Assembly (NCBI GenBank): GCA_951799405.1
Contig: OX637359.1
Location: 6,320,201 to 6,384,200 of the forward strand
Direction: 5' to 3'
Source: Agapetus fuscipes
Taxonomy: Eukaryota; Arthropoda; Insecta; Trichoptera; Glossosomatidae
DNA: 64,000 nucleotides
The notes under the pieces are model-generated. The model searched no databases. It was not told the DNA's origin and was given only the letters and a program-made list of their open reading frames with translations. Each line of letters starts with the position of its first letter. Position 1 is the stretch's first letter. Positions 55,025 to 63,916 of this stretch are shown here, one piece after another. The translations under genes and the position numbers were made by a program.

Positions 55025-55230
55025 TTGTGTCTCCACTTTGTTTTGTCCTTTCACACTTCTTTCATCTCCTCGACATTCATCACTCTCTTCATGCATGCTC
55101 TTCTCTTTTTCTCACTCTGCAGATTCAAGTCATTTGCAATCTCGCTTACTTAAATGTGTTCAATCATTGGTTCAACTCATTCTTTCCTCGGTCTCCCCCT
55201 TCCACGCCTACCTTTTCCCTTTGTACACTT
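55025..55230 (-). pseudogene. LINE C-terminal fragment
   Basis: The minus strand encodes KVYKGKR-like, GRGRPRKE-like and LQSEKKRRACMKRVMNVEEM segments with interruptions. Confidence 0.8.
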
Positions 55231-55239
55231 TTTTTAATT

Positions 55240-55400
55240 CAATAGAATGGCCTATTATGTCCTACATTGTAGAAGCTAGAGCGGACACGAGAAGAACCAA
55301 AGGACTCAGAACATCTGAAATGAGTGTTCTTAGAAAGGTCACAGGTATAACATTGCAAAATCGCAAACGCTTTTCATCGTTCGTCCTTTCTAGATGTCTG
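55240..55400 (+). pseudogene. LINE reverse transcriptase fragment
   Basis: EARADTRRTKGLRTSEMSVL then RKVTGITLQNRKR, the segment that precedes the WFGHLERM region in related LINEs. It is in opposite orientation to the neighbouring fragment, which suggests a twin-priming inversion or rearrangement. Confidence 0.7.
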
Positions 55401-55866
55401 AACTATTTGATTGTACTCCTTGGTACTTTTTCTAGGTATGATCGCCTATCTTCATTGAAGAGGCACAGGTAGAGAAAGAAGAAAATGTATGAAATATTGT
55501 TTAGTGAGTGATTTAGTTGTATATATATATTAGTGAGTGATTTAGTTGTCGCACATTTTTTCGCAATCGAGGTGAGATTTGCCTAATGTTGTATACTCGG
55601 GGTTCTCTATCACTTGTGTTTCAGTGAACAGCTGCTAGGTGCTTCTACAGCAGTGGAGGGCAAACTTTTTTAATGGGGGCCAGAAAGTTTAAGAAATTTC
55701 AGAGGACGGCCAGGATTATAGGAAATATGCATTTTGTGTTGGAACTTTTAATCAAATAAAAACATTACACACTTGCAAGTTGCACAAATATTCTAGCTGG
55801 CTCCTTTACCTATGCGTCTATTATTCTAATAAGTAGAATCTACTTTATGCTTCAAGACCGTCAAAA
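55401..55866. other. Unassigned sequence
   Basis: A 28-bp word TTAGTGAGTGATTTAGTTGT is repeated around a TATATATATA run (55500-55550). TCTACAGCAGTGGAGGGCAAAC near 55650 and CCCACCACTGTTCTACAG near 56504 look like inverted ends of a hAT-like element of about 870 bp that encloses the MITE at 55867. Confidence 0.5.
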
Positions 55867-56424
55867 TATCGACAGTTAAAAGGAAGTAGGGCATAAGCGA
55901 CAAAAACTTTTTGTTTTTTTAAATAAAAAACTTTGTTTAAATTCACTGTGACTTTTTATTTTTTAATACACGACTAGTTTCGGTAGAGCAGTATCTACCA
56001 TCGACAGGTGCTAACTTAAAACTAACATAGAAATACAAAAAGTGCAAAGACAGAATTTAATCACTTATGAAGGGGAGGGGGTATAAGGTGGGCGGAGCTT
56101 AAGAGGGAACAATGAAAGAAGAGGGGATGTATTAGGAAAGACAATGTTGTTAATTATATTATTTTCAGAATTAAATTTTTTATGTATCTCAAGATTTTCG
56201 AAATTATTCATTATTTATGACAAAAAAAGCCAAATCTTGTCGGGTTACACAAACACCATACTTCGAAAACGCAGTTTTTTGCTTGGGCATAAACAAAAAA
56301 ATCATCGTATAGCTATGGCAGTTAGCGCATTAGAAAGAGCGGAAAATTTTAAGTAGGATAGCATTCATAACTCATTTTTGACCAAAACGTCGCTAATGCC
56401 CTACTTTCTTTTAACCGTCGATTA
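55867..56424 (-). mobile_element. MITE with TATCGA termini, copy 2, interrupted
   Basis: Same family as 11786-12203, reversed: ends TATCGACAGTTAAAAGG and TTTTAACCGTCGATTA. The right 200 bp match the first copy (GGCATAAAC, ATCGTATAGCTATGGC, GGATAGCATTCATAACTCAT); about 55905-56165 is foreign sequence. Confidence 0.8.
55905..56165 (-). mobile_element. Insertion with hammerhead-like motif
   Basis: About 260 bp absent from the sister MITE. On the minus strand 55969-56014 reads CAC-CTGTCGATGGTAGA, a 6-base loop, TCTACCGAAACTAGTCGTG: stem II GTAGA/TCTAC, GAAA, a CTAGTC cleavage-side segment and a CAC/GTG stem I. The first core box is altered from CTGANGA. The layout is that of the minimal type I hammerheads known from Penelope-like elements. 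Confidence 0.5.
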
Positions 56425-56521
56425 TGATTATTGCGAACCATTTATTATTCATGTGGAAGGACCGTCGGCGGGCCAGATTAAATGCTTTTGCGGGCCGTAC
56501 TTTGCCCACCACTGTTCTACA

Positions 56522-56733
56522 GTATCGCTGTCACCTCTGGGCACGTCTCCCATGTAATGTATGCGGTTTATCTGACAGTATTGGCGGATATACGCGGCTA
56601 TTTCCGTACTCTACTCTAAACTGTATCATGTAGTGCACTCCAACGAAAGGTCATTCCATGCCTCTGAGGCAAGATGCCCTCTCACACAGAACAATTTGAG
56701 TCAGGTTTGTCTGTGGTCCCCATGCATAACTAA
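56522..56733. other. Unassigned sequence
   Basis: No supported feature. Confidence 0.35.
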
Positions 56734-56907
56734 GAGCTCGTTCCCACTTGTCGGGTGTCGGACCGTATATTTATCGGAGGTTCCAGTGGCAGAACATTAT
56801 GTATGAAGCTATTCACACTTATCGGAAACCGATTTTGTCCGAAATGTTCTGCCACTGGAACCTCCGATTAATATACGGATCCGACACCCGACAAGTGGGA
56901 ACAGCTC
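56734..56907. mobile_element. MITE-G copy 2 with TAA duplication
   Basis: Inverted ends (GAGCTCGTTCCCACTTGTCG; right end CAAGTGGGAACAGCTC) of about 70 bp, flanked by TAA at 56731-56733 and 56908-56910. TAA duplications and such ends point to PIF/Harbinger. Confidence 0.9.
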
Positions 56908-57292
56908 TAAGCATGCATGTTTATGAGAAAGTATAGTTGTGATTTCACAGAAGTTATTTTCATTAAACTGCGATTTATTTTGTACAATAACGGTTCACAA
57001 TGTACTGATTACTTTTCTTGCTCCAGCTTTATCGATTTCGTGTCACAAAGTTTCAAGCGACTCTGGCTCTCCGCAGAATCCTTGCTCGTATATATAGGTA
57101 CGGAAGGGACGATTCTTGCGAATTCCAGATTCTTCCACACACACACCCAGCGTGCTTAGGCCCAGGTACCAACACTCCCATAATGGATTATAGCAGAGCA
57201 ATCTACCACCATCCATTTCATCATTACACTAGCTATTCGACACTACTCCAGTTACGCACACCAGCAAACTACTACGCCCGTTGAGCCTTCAG
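56908..57292. other. Unassigned sequence
   Basis: No supported feature; the open frames here have no motifs. Confidence 0.4.
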
Positions 57293-57472
57293 GCCTTGGG
57301 GTGGAAGTCTCGACGGCCGTCGGTAGATCTTAGACGGCGGCGAATGGCGGTGCCTGAACAGCTGATCTTTGTTCCATATAAAATGTGTCAGCTGTTGATA
57401 CGCCGCCATGTTTTATTCGCCCTATTTTCAAATATATACGGTAAGATATGCCGACGGTCGTCGAGACTTCCA
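57293..57472. mobile_element. MITE-J
   Basis: GGGGTGGAAGTCTCGACGGC with GTCGGTAGATCTTA at left; TAAGATATGCCGACGGTCGT and CGAGACTTCCA at right; inner arms CAGCTGATC/GTCAGCTG and GGCGGCGAAT/CGCCGCCATG also pair. Fragments recur at 57826-57885, 59485-59535 and 60160-60278. Confidence 0.88.
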
Positions 57473-57825
57473 TCCCGGGTTGGAAGTCTCATCACCACGG
57501 TAATTCTTACCTACCGAATATCGGTAATATTTGTATGAAAACTAATCAGCTGTTCACTTGCGGCCATCTTGGATTGGCACGTCTTTATACAAATATTTCC
57601 GATATTTGGGAAGTAAGAATTACCGTTGTGATTAGATTTCCATCCCGGGTTGGAAGTCTCATCACCACGGTAATTCTTACCTACCGAATATCGGTAATAT
57701 TTGTATGAAAACTAATCAGCTGTTCACTTGCGGCCATCTTGGATTGGCACGTCTTTATACAAATATTTCCGATATTTGGGAAGTAAGAATTACCGTTGTG
57801 ATGAGATTTCCAACCCGGGATGGAA
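57473..57825. repeat. MITE-F tandem duplication, 2 x about 178 bp
   Basis: Two head-to-tail copies starting CCCGGGTTGGAAGTCTCATC at about 57475 and 57646 are almost identical, including the variant words GGATTGGCACGTCTTTATAC and GATATTTGGGAAGTAAG. One G-to-A type difference (GTGATTAGA versus GTGATGAGA) is seen. Confidence 0.93.
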
Positions 57826-57890
57826 GTCTCGACGACCGTCGGCAGATCTTACCGTATCTATTTGAAGATAGGGCGAATAGGGTTTGCCCG
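57826..57890 (+). repeat. MITE-J left fragment
   Basis: GGAAGTCTCGACGACCGTCG and GCAGATCTTACCGTATCTAT. Confidence 0.8.
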
Positions 57891-58250
57891 AAAGCGTCCA
57901 ATAATTTCTTCATGGTTTTTACAGGGCGACAAGACTCAGTAGATACTTGACGCTGATCCTATCAGACATTTGATCAGCGTGAAGCAAACCCGACATGACG
58001 CGTTGTTTACCGATAACTGAGTGATAATATTATTCTGTGTGGCTAATAAATAAAGCATTGTTGAGTCAACACACTGTTTGCTTGAATAACGTTGAATATC
58101 AAACAGGTTGTTTGTCACCATATGCACAACCACTGCACAACGCTAATGAGATGAGATGCTCAAGAAGAAAACAGAGCTAAGTTGTGAACTAATATATCCG
58201 TTTGTATATTTGAAAATGGACTCGGAACACATACCAAAAAGTGTTGTGTT
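57891..58250. other. Unassigned sequence
   Basis: A short imperfect inverted pair ACGCTGATCCTATCAGA/TTTGATCAGCGTGAA lies at 57950-57983. No gene. Confidence 0.4.
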
Positions 58251-58605
58251 ACACTGACGGGTTGCTAGGGTAAAGGTAAACAAATATTTTATTGCCGGAG
58301 AGATGTTTTCCGGGACCTGTTGCCGCAGTATGGACGTTTCGCCCATGTCTACGATGGGCTTCTTCAGCGTGAAGTGTAAGATTGAAGATGATCTTAATGA
58401 AAACTGTGATGGCATCGTAGACATGGGCGAAACGTCCGGAAGCTCCAGCTCCCATAGACCACGGCAACAGATTCCGGAAAATATCTCTCCAGCATCATCA
58501 GCCGGCCGCGTAAGCCTAAAACTCTTATTAAATATTTTGCTATTGGTTGCTAAGGAGCCTAATCACATAGGGGTGTGACGATTGCCCACCGATAAAAAAG
58601 TTTTC
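58251..58605 (+). repeat. Rep-E interrupted by a foldback
   Basis: CTGACGGGTTGCTAGGGTAA before, and ATTTTGCTATTGGTTGCTAA with GGGGTGTGACGATTGCCCAC after the foldback; the words around the gap (ATATTTTATT and AAATATTTTGCTATTG) suggest the insertion point. Confidence 0.8.
58294..58495. mobile_element. Foldback element with paired hammerhead-like motifs
   Basis: Arms begin GGAGAGATGTTTTCCGGG and end CCGGAAAATATCTCTCC, with CTGTTGCCG/CGGCAACAG and GGACGTTTCGCCCATGTCTA mirrored by CATGGGCGAAACGTCC. Minus strand 58340-58368 gives CTGAAGAAGCCC...GGGCGAAACGTCC, i.e. a CTGANGA box, a CCC/GGG stem and GAAAC. Confidence 0.85.
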
Positions 58606-58675
58606 TTTTGAATTTTTTTGTCCATTTGATATTATATAATTTTTTATTAATCTTGCTTTTATTACGTATTTTTTT

Positions 58676-59095
58676 GTTCCTTGACTAAAAGTTTAGTATG
58701 ACGCTAACCTCCCATACTATGAAATAGGTTCACGGAAACACGAGTTGCAGAGTTTATGCTCATTTGAGGCTTGGAATATCTTTTGTGAGTGCCGTTTTTT
58801 CAGTCATTGCCTACTTATTTCATTTCTTTCAGCCATCATCTGATATTATCGATTTTATAACTGATAGGTTTCTTGACTAATAGGTAGATATAAAACTGAC
58901 CTCTCATGCTGCAAAAGATTGGTTCACTTTTTTGTGAGTTTCAGGGTTCATGTGCGTTTGAGGTTTGGGTCTTATTTTGCAAGCACACCTACAGAATGTG
59001 TAAGCGCGAAGCTCAATGTGTTTGTTTGTGGATAGGGAGTACCTAAATATAAAACTTAAATGCGTACACATCTGTGCAACTAAGATAACTGATAA
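58676..59095 (+). repeat. Two diverged SINE-A copies in tandem
   Basis: 58676-58790 (TTCCTTGACTAAAAGTTTAG head) and 58869-59095 (TTTCTTGACTAATAGGTAGA head to GCAACTAAGATAACTGATA tail). Confidence 0.75.
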
Positions 59096-59484
59096 GTGAA
59101 GGAAATAATTAAATGTTTAATAATAACACTTTAACCTTGGTACGTAAAATACTCGTACGATTAGGTATTAGATAATAAATACTACACAATTAGCTAGAAG
59201 TTGCGTTTCAGCATGTTGTTTTGTTCAACCCTTCACCTCTTTACTGTTTTTTGCAATTTAATCTTATCGAAGTTGCGAATAGAATGGTATTTAGTGAAGT
59301 TTACAGCTCATTCACCTTACAGGCATATGTTGCAAATACGTAAGTACTTACTTATGCAAAGAAAATCCTGTTTCCTAAATTAAAATATCACTTAGCATAT
59401 CAAACTCCCATGGCTGCAATATATAGAAACAATTGAAGATGCGTCAACGATAAAAAGGGATCCAATCCACAAAGCACAGGGGTG
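59096..59484. other. Unassigned sequence
   Basis: No feature seen. Confidence 0.4.
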
Positions 59485-59535
59485 GAAATCTGGACGGCCG
59501 TCGGTAGATCTTACCGTATCCATTTTTTATTTTTT
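59485..59535 (+). repeat. MITE-J left fragment
   Basis: GGGTGGAAATCTGGACGGCC and TAGATCTTACCGTATCCA. Confidence 0.8.
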
Positions 59536-59614
59536 TTAAGAAATCTTGTGCGGGAGACTCCCTAGATTCTAGAGACTCTAGGGGTCTATGACACTTGTTG
59601 TAGTGCCGCAGAGG

Positions 59615-59848
59615 TGTACGAGCTTGGTCGTCGCTACAAAGCGCCAATACTCAAGCAAGACCCAGTTGCTGTAAGGCTGGATGGACCTTTTTAGTGACCG
59701 GTCATTGGTAAAGGTTTATGAATTTTTCAACCCAGCGAAGAGCAAATTTGAAAATATAAATGGTAATTTTTTGGATGCTCCGCCGGGATTCGAACCCACA
59801 ACCTTCCCATTCAGAGTCCGCAGTGTTACCACTGAGCTACGGACCGGT
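59615..59848 (-). repeat. SINE-B, 3' end missing
   Basis: GAGCTTGGTCGTCGCTACAA to CCACTGAGCTACGGACCGG; inverted B box GGGATTCGAACCC near 59785 intact. Confidence 0.9.
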
Positions 59849-59887
59849 GTTTAAAGATAAGATGGAATAAAACAAGGCGGTATGAGT

Positions 59888-60160
59888 TCCTTGAGTTCCT
59901 TGACTTATAGGTTGTTATGCGGCTGACCACCCATAATGTAAAAATTGGTTCACTTTGCCAATGTCACCTCTGTTTCAGGGAAGGACGGCAAGAGTTGCAA
60001 GGCTTATGTTCATTTGAGATTGGGTTTTTATATTGTAGGTCCACATGCGGCATGTGTTAGCGCGAAATTATACATATCTGCTTGTGGGAATGCATTTAAT
60101 ATAAAACTTAAATGATATATATCTTTGCAGCTTAGATTAGATTAGATTAGATTAGTATCA
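59888..60160 (+). repeat. SINE-A
   Basis: TTCCTTGACTTATAGGTTGT to CAGCTTAGATTAGATTAGAT; full length with five TTAGA tail units. Confidence 0.95.
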
Positions 60161-60278
60161 ACAGCTGACCCATTTTATATGGAACAACGATCAGCTGTTC
60201 AGGAACCGCCATTTTTTATTCCGTCGTATCTTCAAATAGGTAAGATCTACCGACGGCCGTTGAGATTTCCACCCCAGT
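60160..60278 (-). mobile_element. MITE-J, right half
   Basis: AACAGCTGACCCATTTTATA to CGACGGCCGTTGAGATTTCC match the inverted left part of MITE-J. Confidence 0.85.
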
Positions 60279-60440
60279 ATCAGAAATGTCGAGAGGTCTA
60301 AGCTGAGATGGAATTATGGGGTGGAGAGGGACCCTCGAGGTCTAGAAGTGATAAAGACGGAAAGGTAGAGGCAACTTTAGAGGAAGCCAAGGCCCACACC
60401 GGATTGTAGCACCAATGGTGATGATGATGATGATGAATCT
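60279..60440 (+). repeat. LINE 3' UTR tail with (GAT)n
   Basis: GAAGCCAAGGCCCACACCGG with TTGTAGCACCAATGGTGATG and an ATG/GAT run is the kind of 3' end carried by arthropod non-LTR elements. Confidence 0.6.
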
Positions 60441-60987
60441 TAAATGGTAAAAATGTATAGAAACAAGAATGTGACCACATTGAGAAGAATCAAATCAAGG
60501 TCGTGAAGTTCGTTAACTTATATGTTAGATGACACTGATCATCCATATTGTTACGATTTACTTGGGTTCAATTAAATAAATTTCAATTTATTAGCCGGTT
60601 TTAGCAAAAAAATAAATAAAAATGAATTAAAACTCCGTTTTTTCTATTGAATTAAAATATAAAATATGAAATCTATTTTACTCAATTTATTTTAGGATTC
60701 ACTCGTCGAGAATAATGTACTTAAGTTCTCTTACAACGGTTCGTTTTATATCCGATTAATATTTTTTAACTGTGTAGTTATTATTATTGTAAATTATTAA
60801 ATTTGTTTCACGTTGCTACCAACTCGTTCCATAAGCTGTTGGCAAAGTGTGTACGTATAGCGGAAAGATGGCAACACACGCATACACCCTCCTATTTATA
60901 AATAAGCCTACCGGATCCTTCTTGAATAGACATCAATATTTCCTCTCCAACATTCTTCTCTGATTGTCCTCGTGATGCTTGTTGCAG
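60441..60987. other. End of the putative large intron
   Basis: 60720-60790 contains the inverted relative of the 11236 tandem repeat. The intron ends CTTGTTGCAG. Confidence 0.5.
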
Positions 60988-61138
60988 GCAGTGAGAGCCC
61001 GTCTTCCCCGTTCCCAGGGTCTGCAGGCGCGGAGGCCCGGGACCTGCCCAACGAGCTGTCGGCGCCCTACGAGGTGCCGCAGTTCCCCATCGAGCAGATA
61101 GAGAAGAAGCTGGCCATCCAGCGGCAGCTCAATGTCAA
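60988..61138 (+). CDS. Unidentified protein, internal coding exon
   Basis: Acceptor TTGTTGCAG and donor CAA/GTAAGT bound 151 bp of strongly GC-rich sequence that stands out from its flanks and stays open only in the frame starting with a phase-1 intron. It encodes SESPSSPFPGSAGAEARDLP, then NELSAPYEVPQFPIEQIEKK and LAIQRQLNVK. The first part is Ser/Pro-rich and probably disordered; the second (VPQFPIEQIEKKLAIQRQL) looks like a conserved amphipathic helix. It ends in phase 2, so more exons must lie beyond 64 kb. I do not recognise the family with confidence. Its entry phase matches the donors at 29554 and 43068. Confidence 0.75.
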
Positions 61139-61384
61139 GTAAGTCAGCTGACCTGGAGGATATTTCATTCATTATTAAATATTTATTACCATCTTGAGTA
61201 GTAGTTTTGGGTGCCTAGTTCAGCTATGCGAAACTTATAACCTTTTCGGACACATCGCATCCTGCTTGGATTGTCAATGGACTACCAGACAAAGTTTGGT
61301 AATCCCAACAGACTTCCAACCGGGCGCTATATGAGCTTGGATGCGCTTATTTTCAGTTTCGACTTTCGTGATTGCGGGTGGTAT
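61139..61384. other. Intron start, no feature seen
   Basis: Begins GTAAGTC; nothing further recognised. Confidence 0.4.
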
Positions 61385-61860
61385 CACGCTTGATATGTCA
61401 CGTATGTCACGTCCGTGACATATATCGCAGTCGTCACGGTCGTCTCGATGTCACGTCCGTTACGTATGTCACGTACGTAACGCATGTCATGTATGTCACC
61501 CTTAGTACAAGTTGCAAAACTTGAGAAAAGTAAAGTTTACGGAAAATATTAAAGCGTGATTTCTCCCAAAATCTGCCGTTTTTGTTTCTTACACTTTGTG
61601 GTATTAGCAAAAGAGTTACAGTGATGAAGAAAATCAAGTTAAAACAAACCAAAACGGCAAATTTTGGGGGAAATCACTCTTTAATACTTGCCGTAAACTT
61701 TACATTACTCAAGTTTTGCAACTCGTACGTACAGCAGTGTACAAGTGTACAGCACGTTGGCTGAATGCGTCACGTATGTCACGTTTGCCGCGTATGTCAC
61801 GTACGTCACTTATATAAAGTTCGTCACGTATGTCACATTCTTCCTACGGATCCGCTGACA
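61385..61860. repeat. Degenerate TGTCACGTA satellite interrupted by a foldback
   Basis: 61395-61502 and 61768-61842 consist of 9-bp-like units TGTCACGTA/TGTCACGTC in direct orientation, about 12 and 8 units with changes. Between them, 61503-61731 is a foldback. Confidence 0.85.
61503..61731. mobile_element. Foldback MITE inside the satellite
   Basis: Arms of about 83 bp: GTACAAGTTGCAAAACTTGA at left, TCAAGTTTTGCAACTCGTAC at right, extending through AAAGTTTACGG/CCGTAAACTTT and AAATCTGCCGTTTT/AAAACGGCAAATTT; spacer about 57 bp. Confidence 0.9.
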
Positions 61861-62042
61861 TGATATGATACAAAAAGATATGATGATTTTGAACATGTTG
61901 TTTTCAAAATCCCAATATATGTGTGCAACTTAGATTATATAATGCAAATATGATTTGTGACGTCACGTTGCAAGCGGCTTATGTCAGTCAGCGAAGCCTG
62001 TGGAGTGCATCCTTACATAACCAAACATTACTGATTTAATGA

Positions 62043-62299
62043 AATTCCTTGACTTATAGGTTGGTATGAGGCTGACCACCCATACCGTAAAAAATGGTTC
62101 ACTTTGCCAATGTCACCCCTGTTTCAGGGAATGTCGGCAGGAGTTGCAGGGCTTATGTTCATTTGAGTTTGGATTTTATTTGTAAGTACACATTCAGCAT
62201 TTGTAAGCGCGAACTACACGTGTTTGTTTGTGGGCATACATCTGAGAGCTTTAAATGAATATATGCTTGCAACTTAGATTATAGATTATAGATTATAGA
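62043..62299 (+). repeat. SINE-A
   Basis: TTCCTTGACTTATAGGTTGG to CTTGCAACTTAGATTATAGA with three ATTATAG tail units. A consensus-like full copy. Confidence 0.96.
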
Positions 62300-62891
62300 C
62301 GTCATATCCCCAAGGACGCGTACTGTTATGAATTGTGTCGCACAAAAACAAAATGTGGATATCTAGGAATGCTTTCTAAAATAAAATAAATGAATGGAGA
62401 CACAGAAATTTGTTTACTCATAATTTCTATGTGTTTATGTCGTTTTAGAAAATAATTCTAGATTGTTGCTTTTGGTTATATACCAACGACTCAATTATAT
62501 TTGCATAATTGTATACGTAACTGCATATTATTTCATCCATAGAATTATTTAATGCCGCTCATTCCTTCCAATATATTATGTAAAAAATCAAGGGGGAAAC
62601 GACGTTTTTGATGATTGTGGGGCCGGCCTACTTTGGGCGCCTTATATTGCTTATACTCGTATAGGTCAAGGTTGATTTATAATATATATTATGATGTACT
62701 GAATGAAAGAATTGAGGTCGATCTTTACATCTCCACTTGCCGTATTGGGCATGAACACGTGGAATCTATTTATTTCCACAGAGAAGTGGACAGCTTTACG
62801 CAAAAAAAAACGGGGAAAAAGAACCACCTCGAAAAATATATTTGTTATCCCAACATCAAATTACCCACTATGCATCTCTAAAGGGTTATCT
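62300..62891. other. Unassigned sequence
   Basis: No feature seen; open frames here lack motifs. Confidence 0.4.
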
Positions 62892-63152
62892 GCACTAATC
62901 TTATCTAATCTAAGCTGCAAAGATATACATCATTTAAGATTTATATTAAATGCATTCCCACAACCAGACATGTATAATTTCGCGCTTACACATGCCGCAT
63001 GTGGACCTACAATATAAAAACCCAATCTCAAATGAACATAAGCCCTGCACCCCTCTGCCGTCCTTCCCTGAAACAGGGGTGACATTGGCAAAGTGAACCA
63101 TTTTTTACAGTATGGGTGGTCAGCCGCATATCAACCTATAAGTCAAGGAACA
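62892..63152 (-). repeat. SINE-A
   Basis: CTAATCTTATCTAATCTAAG tail to CAACCTATAAGTCAAGGAAC head. Confidence 0.95.
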
Positions 63153-63187
63153 AGCACGTTTTCTGAAAATTTTGTATTAATCTGTGC

Positions 63188-63254
63188 CGACGCTCGCTGG
63201 AGGTGCTTTTGAATCTTAGTATGAGAGATCACCAGCGCCTCCAGTGAGCGTAAA
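63188..63254. other. Imperfect inverted repeat
   Basis: GACGCTCGCTGGAGGTGCT faces AGCGCCTCCAGTGAGCGT over about 25 bp. Confidence 0.75.
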
Positions 63255-63304
63255 TGAAAACACAAACCATCATACATTTTTTGCACCCAACGAAATGTAA
63301 CTGT

Positions 63305-63568
63305 AGCTATAATAATCTATAATCTATAATCTAAGTTGCAAGGATATATTCATTTAAAGCTCTCAGATGTATGCCCACAAACCAACAAGTGTAGTTCGCG
63401 CTTACAAATGCTGAATGTGTACTTACAAATAAAATCCAAACCTCAAATGAACATAAGCCCCACAACTTTTGCCGACCTTCCCTGAAACAGGGGTGACATT
63501 GGCAAAGTGAACCATTTTTTACAGTATGGGTGGTCAGCCTCATACCAACCTATAAGTCAAGGAATCAG
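63305..63568 (-). repeat. SINE-A
   Basis: ATAATCTATAATCTATAATC tail to CCTATAAGTCAAGGAATC head; very close to the 34705 copy. Confidence 0.95.
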
Positions 63569-63916
63569 TTTTACTTATTTATACTAGGGGTAAAGTTCCA
63601 ATACTTTCTTTCCTCTATCAGGTGATACACTTGTTGCTGTCTTTCCCCCACTCCATATCATGTCGGGATCTCCACAATCTCACCCCTTGCGTTTACATTA
63701 AGGGTAGTGTACTTTACACCACCCTCTTAGTTAACGCAGTACCTGATAGTTAGTCAGAGATAGTAGTCCAAGACAATGCGTCGCGTTCACTTTGTATTCC
63801 TCGATTAAAACATCGACAACATGTAAAAATTAAAAAAATTATAATAAAGTATCTCTCGGTTTTTCTGGATTTCTTGGTGCACAGCTTTACTTAAAATTAT
63901 GTGTGTTATTTGTCTT
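63569..63916. other. Unassigned sequence
   Basis: No feature seen. Confidence 0.4.

Larger units (their letters stand above)
55650..56521. mobile_element. hAT-like element enclosing another MITE
   Basis: TCTACAGCAGTGG-GGGCAAAC and its inverted counterpart GTTTGCCC-like TTTGCCCACCACTGTTCTACAG close the segment; near the ends GGGGGCCAGAAAG and GGGCCAGATT words also pair inversely with CGGGCC. It contains the MITE 55867-56424. Confidence 0.55.

Noticed and set aside
57448..57950. Open frames with repeated NQLFTCGHLGLARLYTNISD
   Set aside because: They are translations of the tandem MITE-F copies, not genes.
60933..61172. 79-codon minus-strand frame over the 60988 exon
   Set aside because: Antisense of a GC-rich coding exon that has good plus-strand splice sites.
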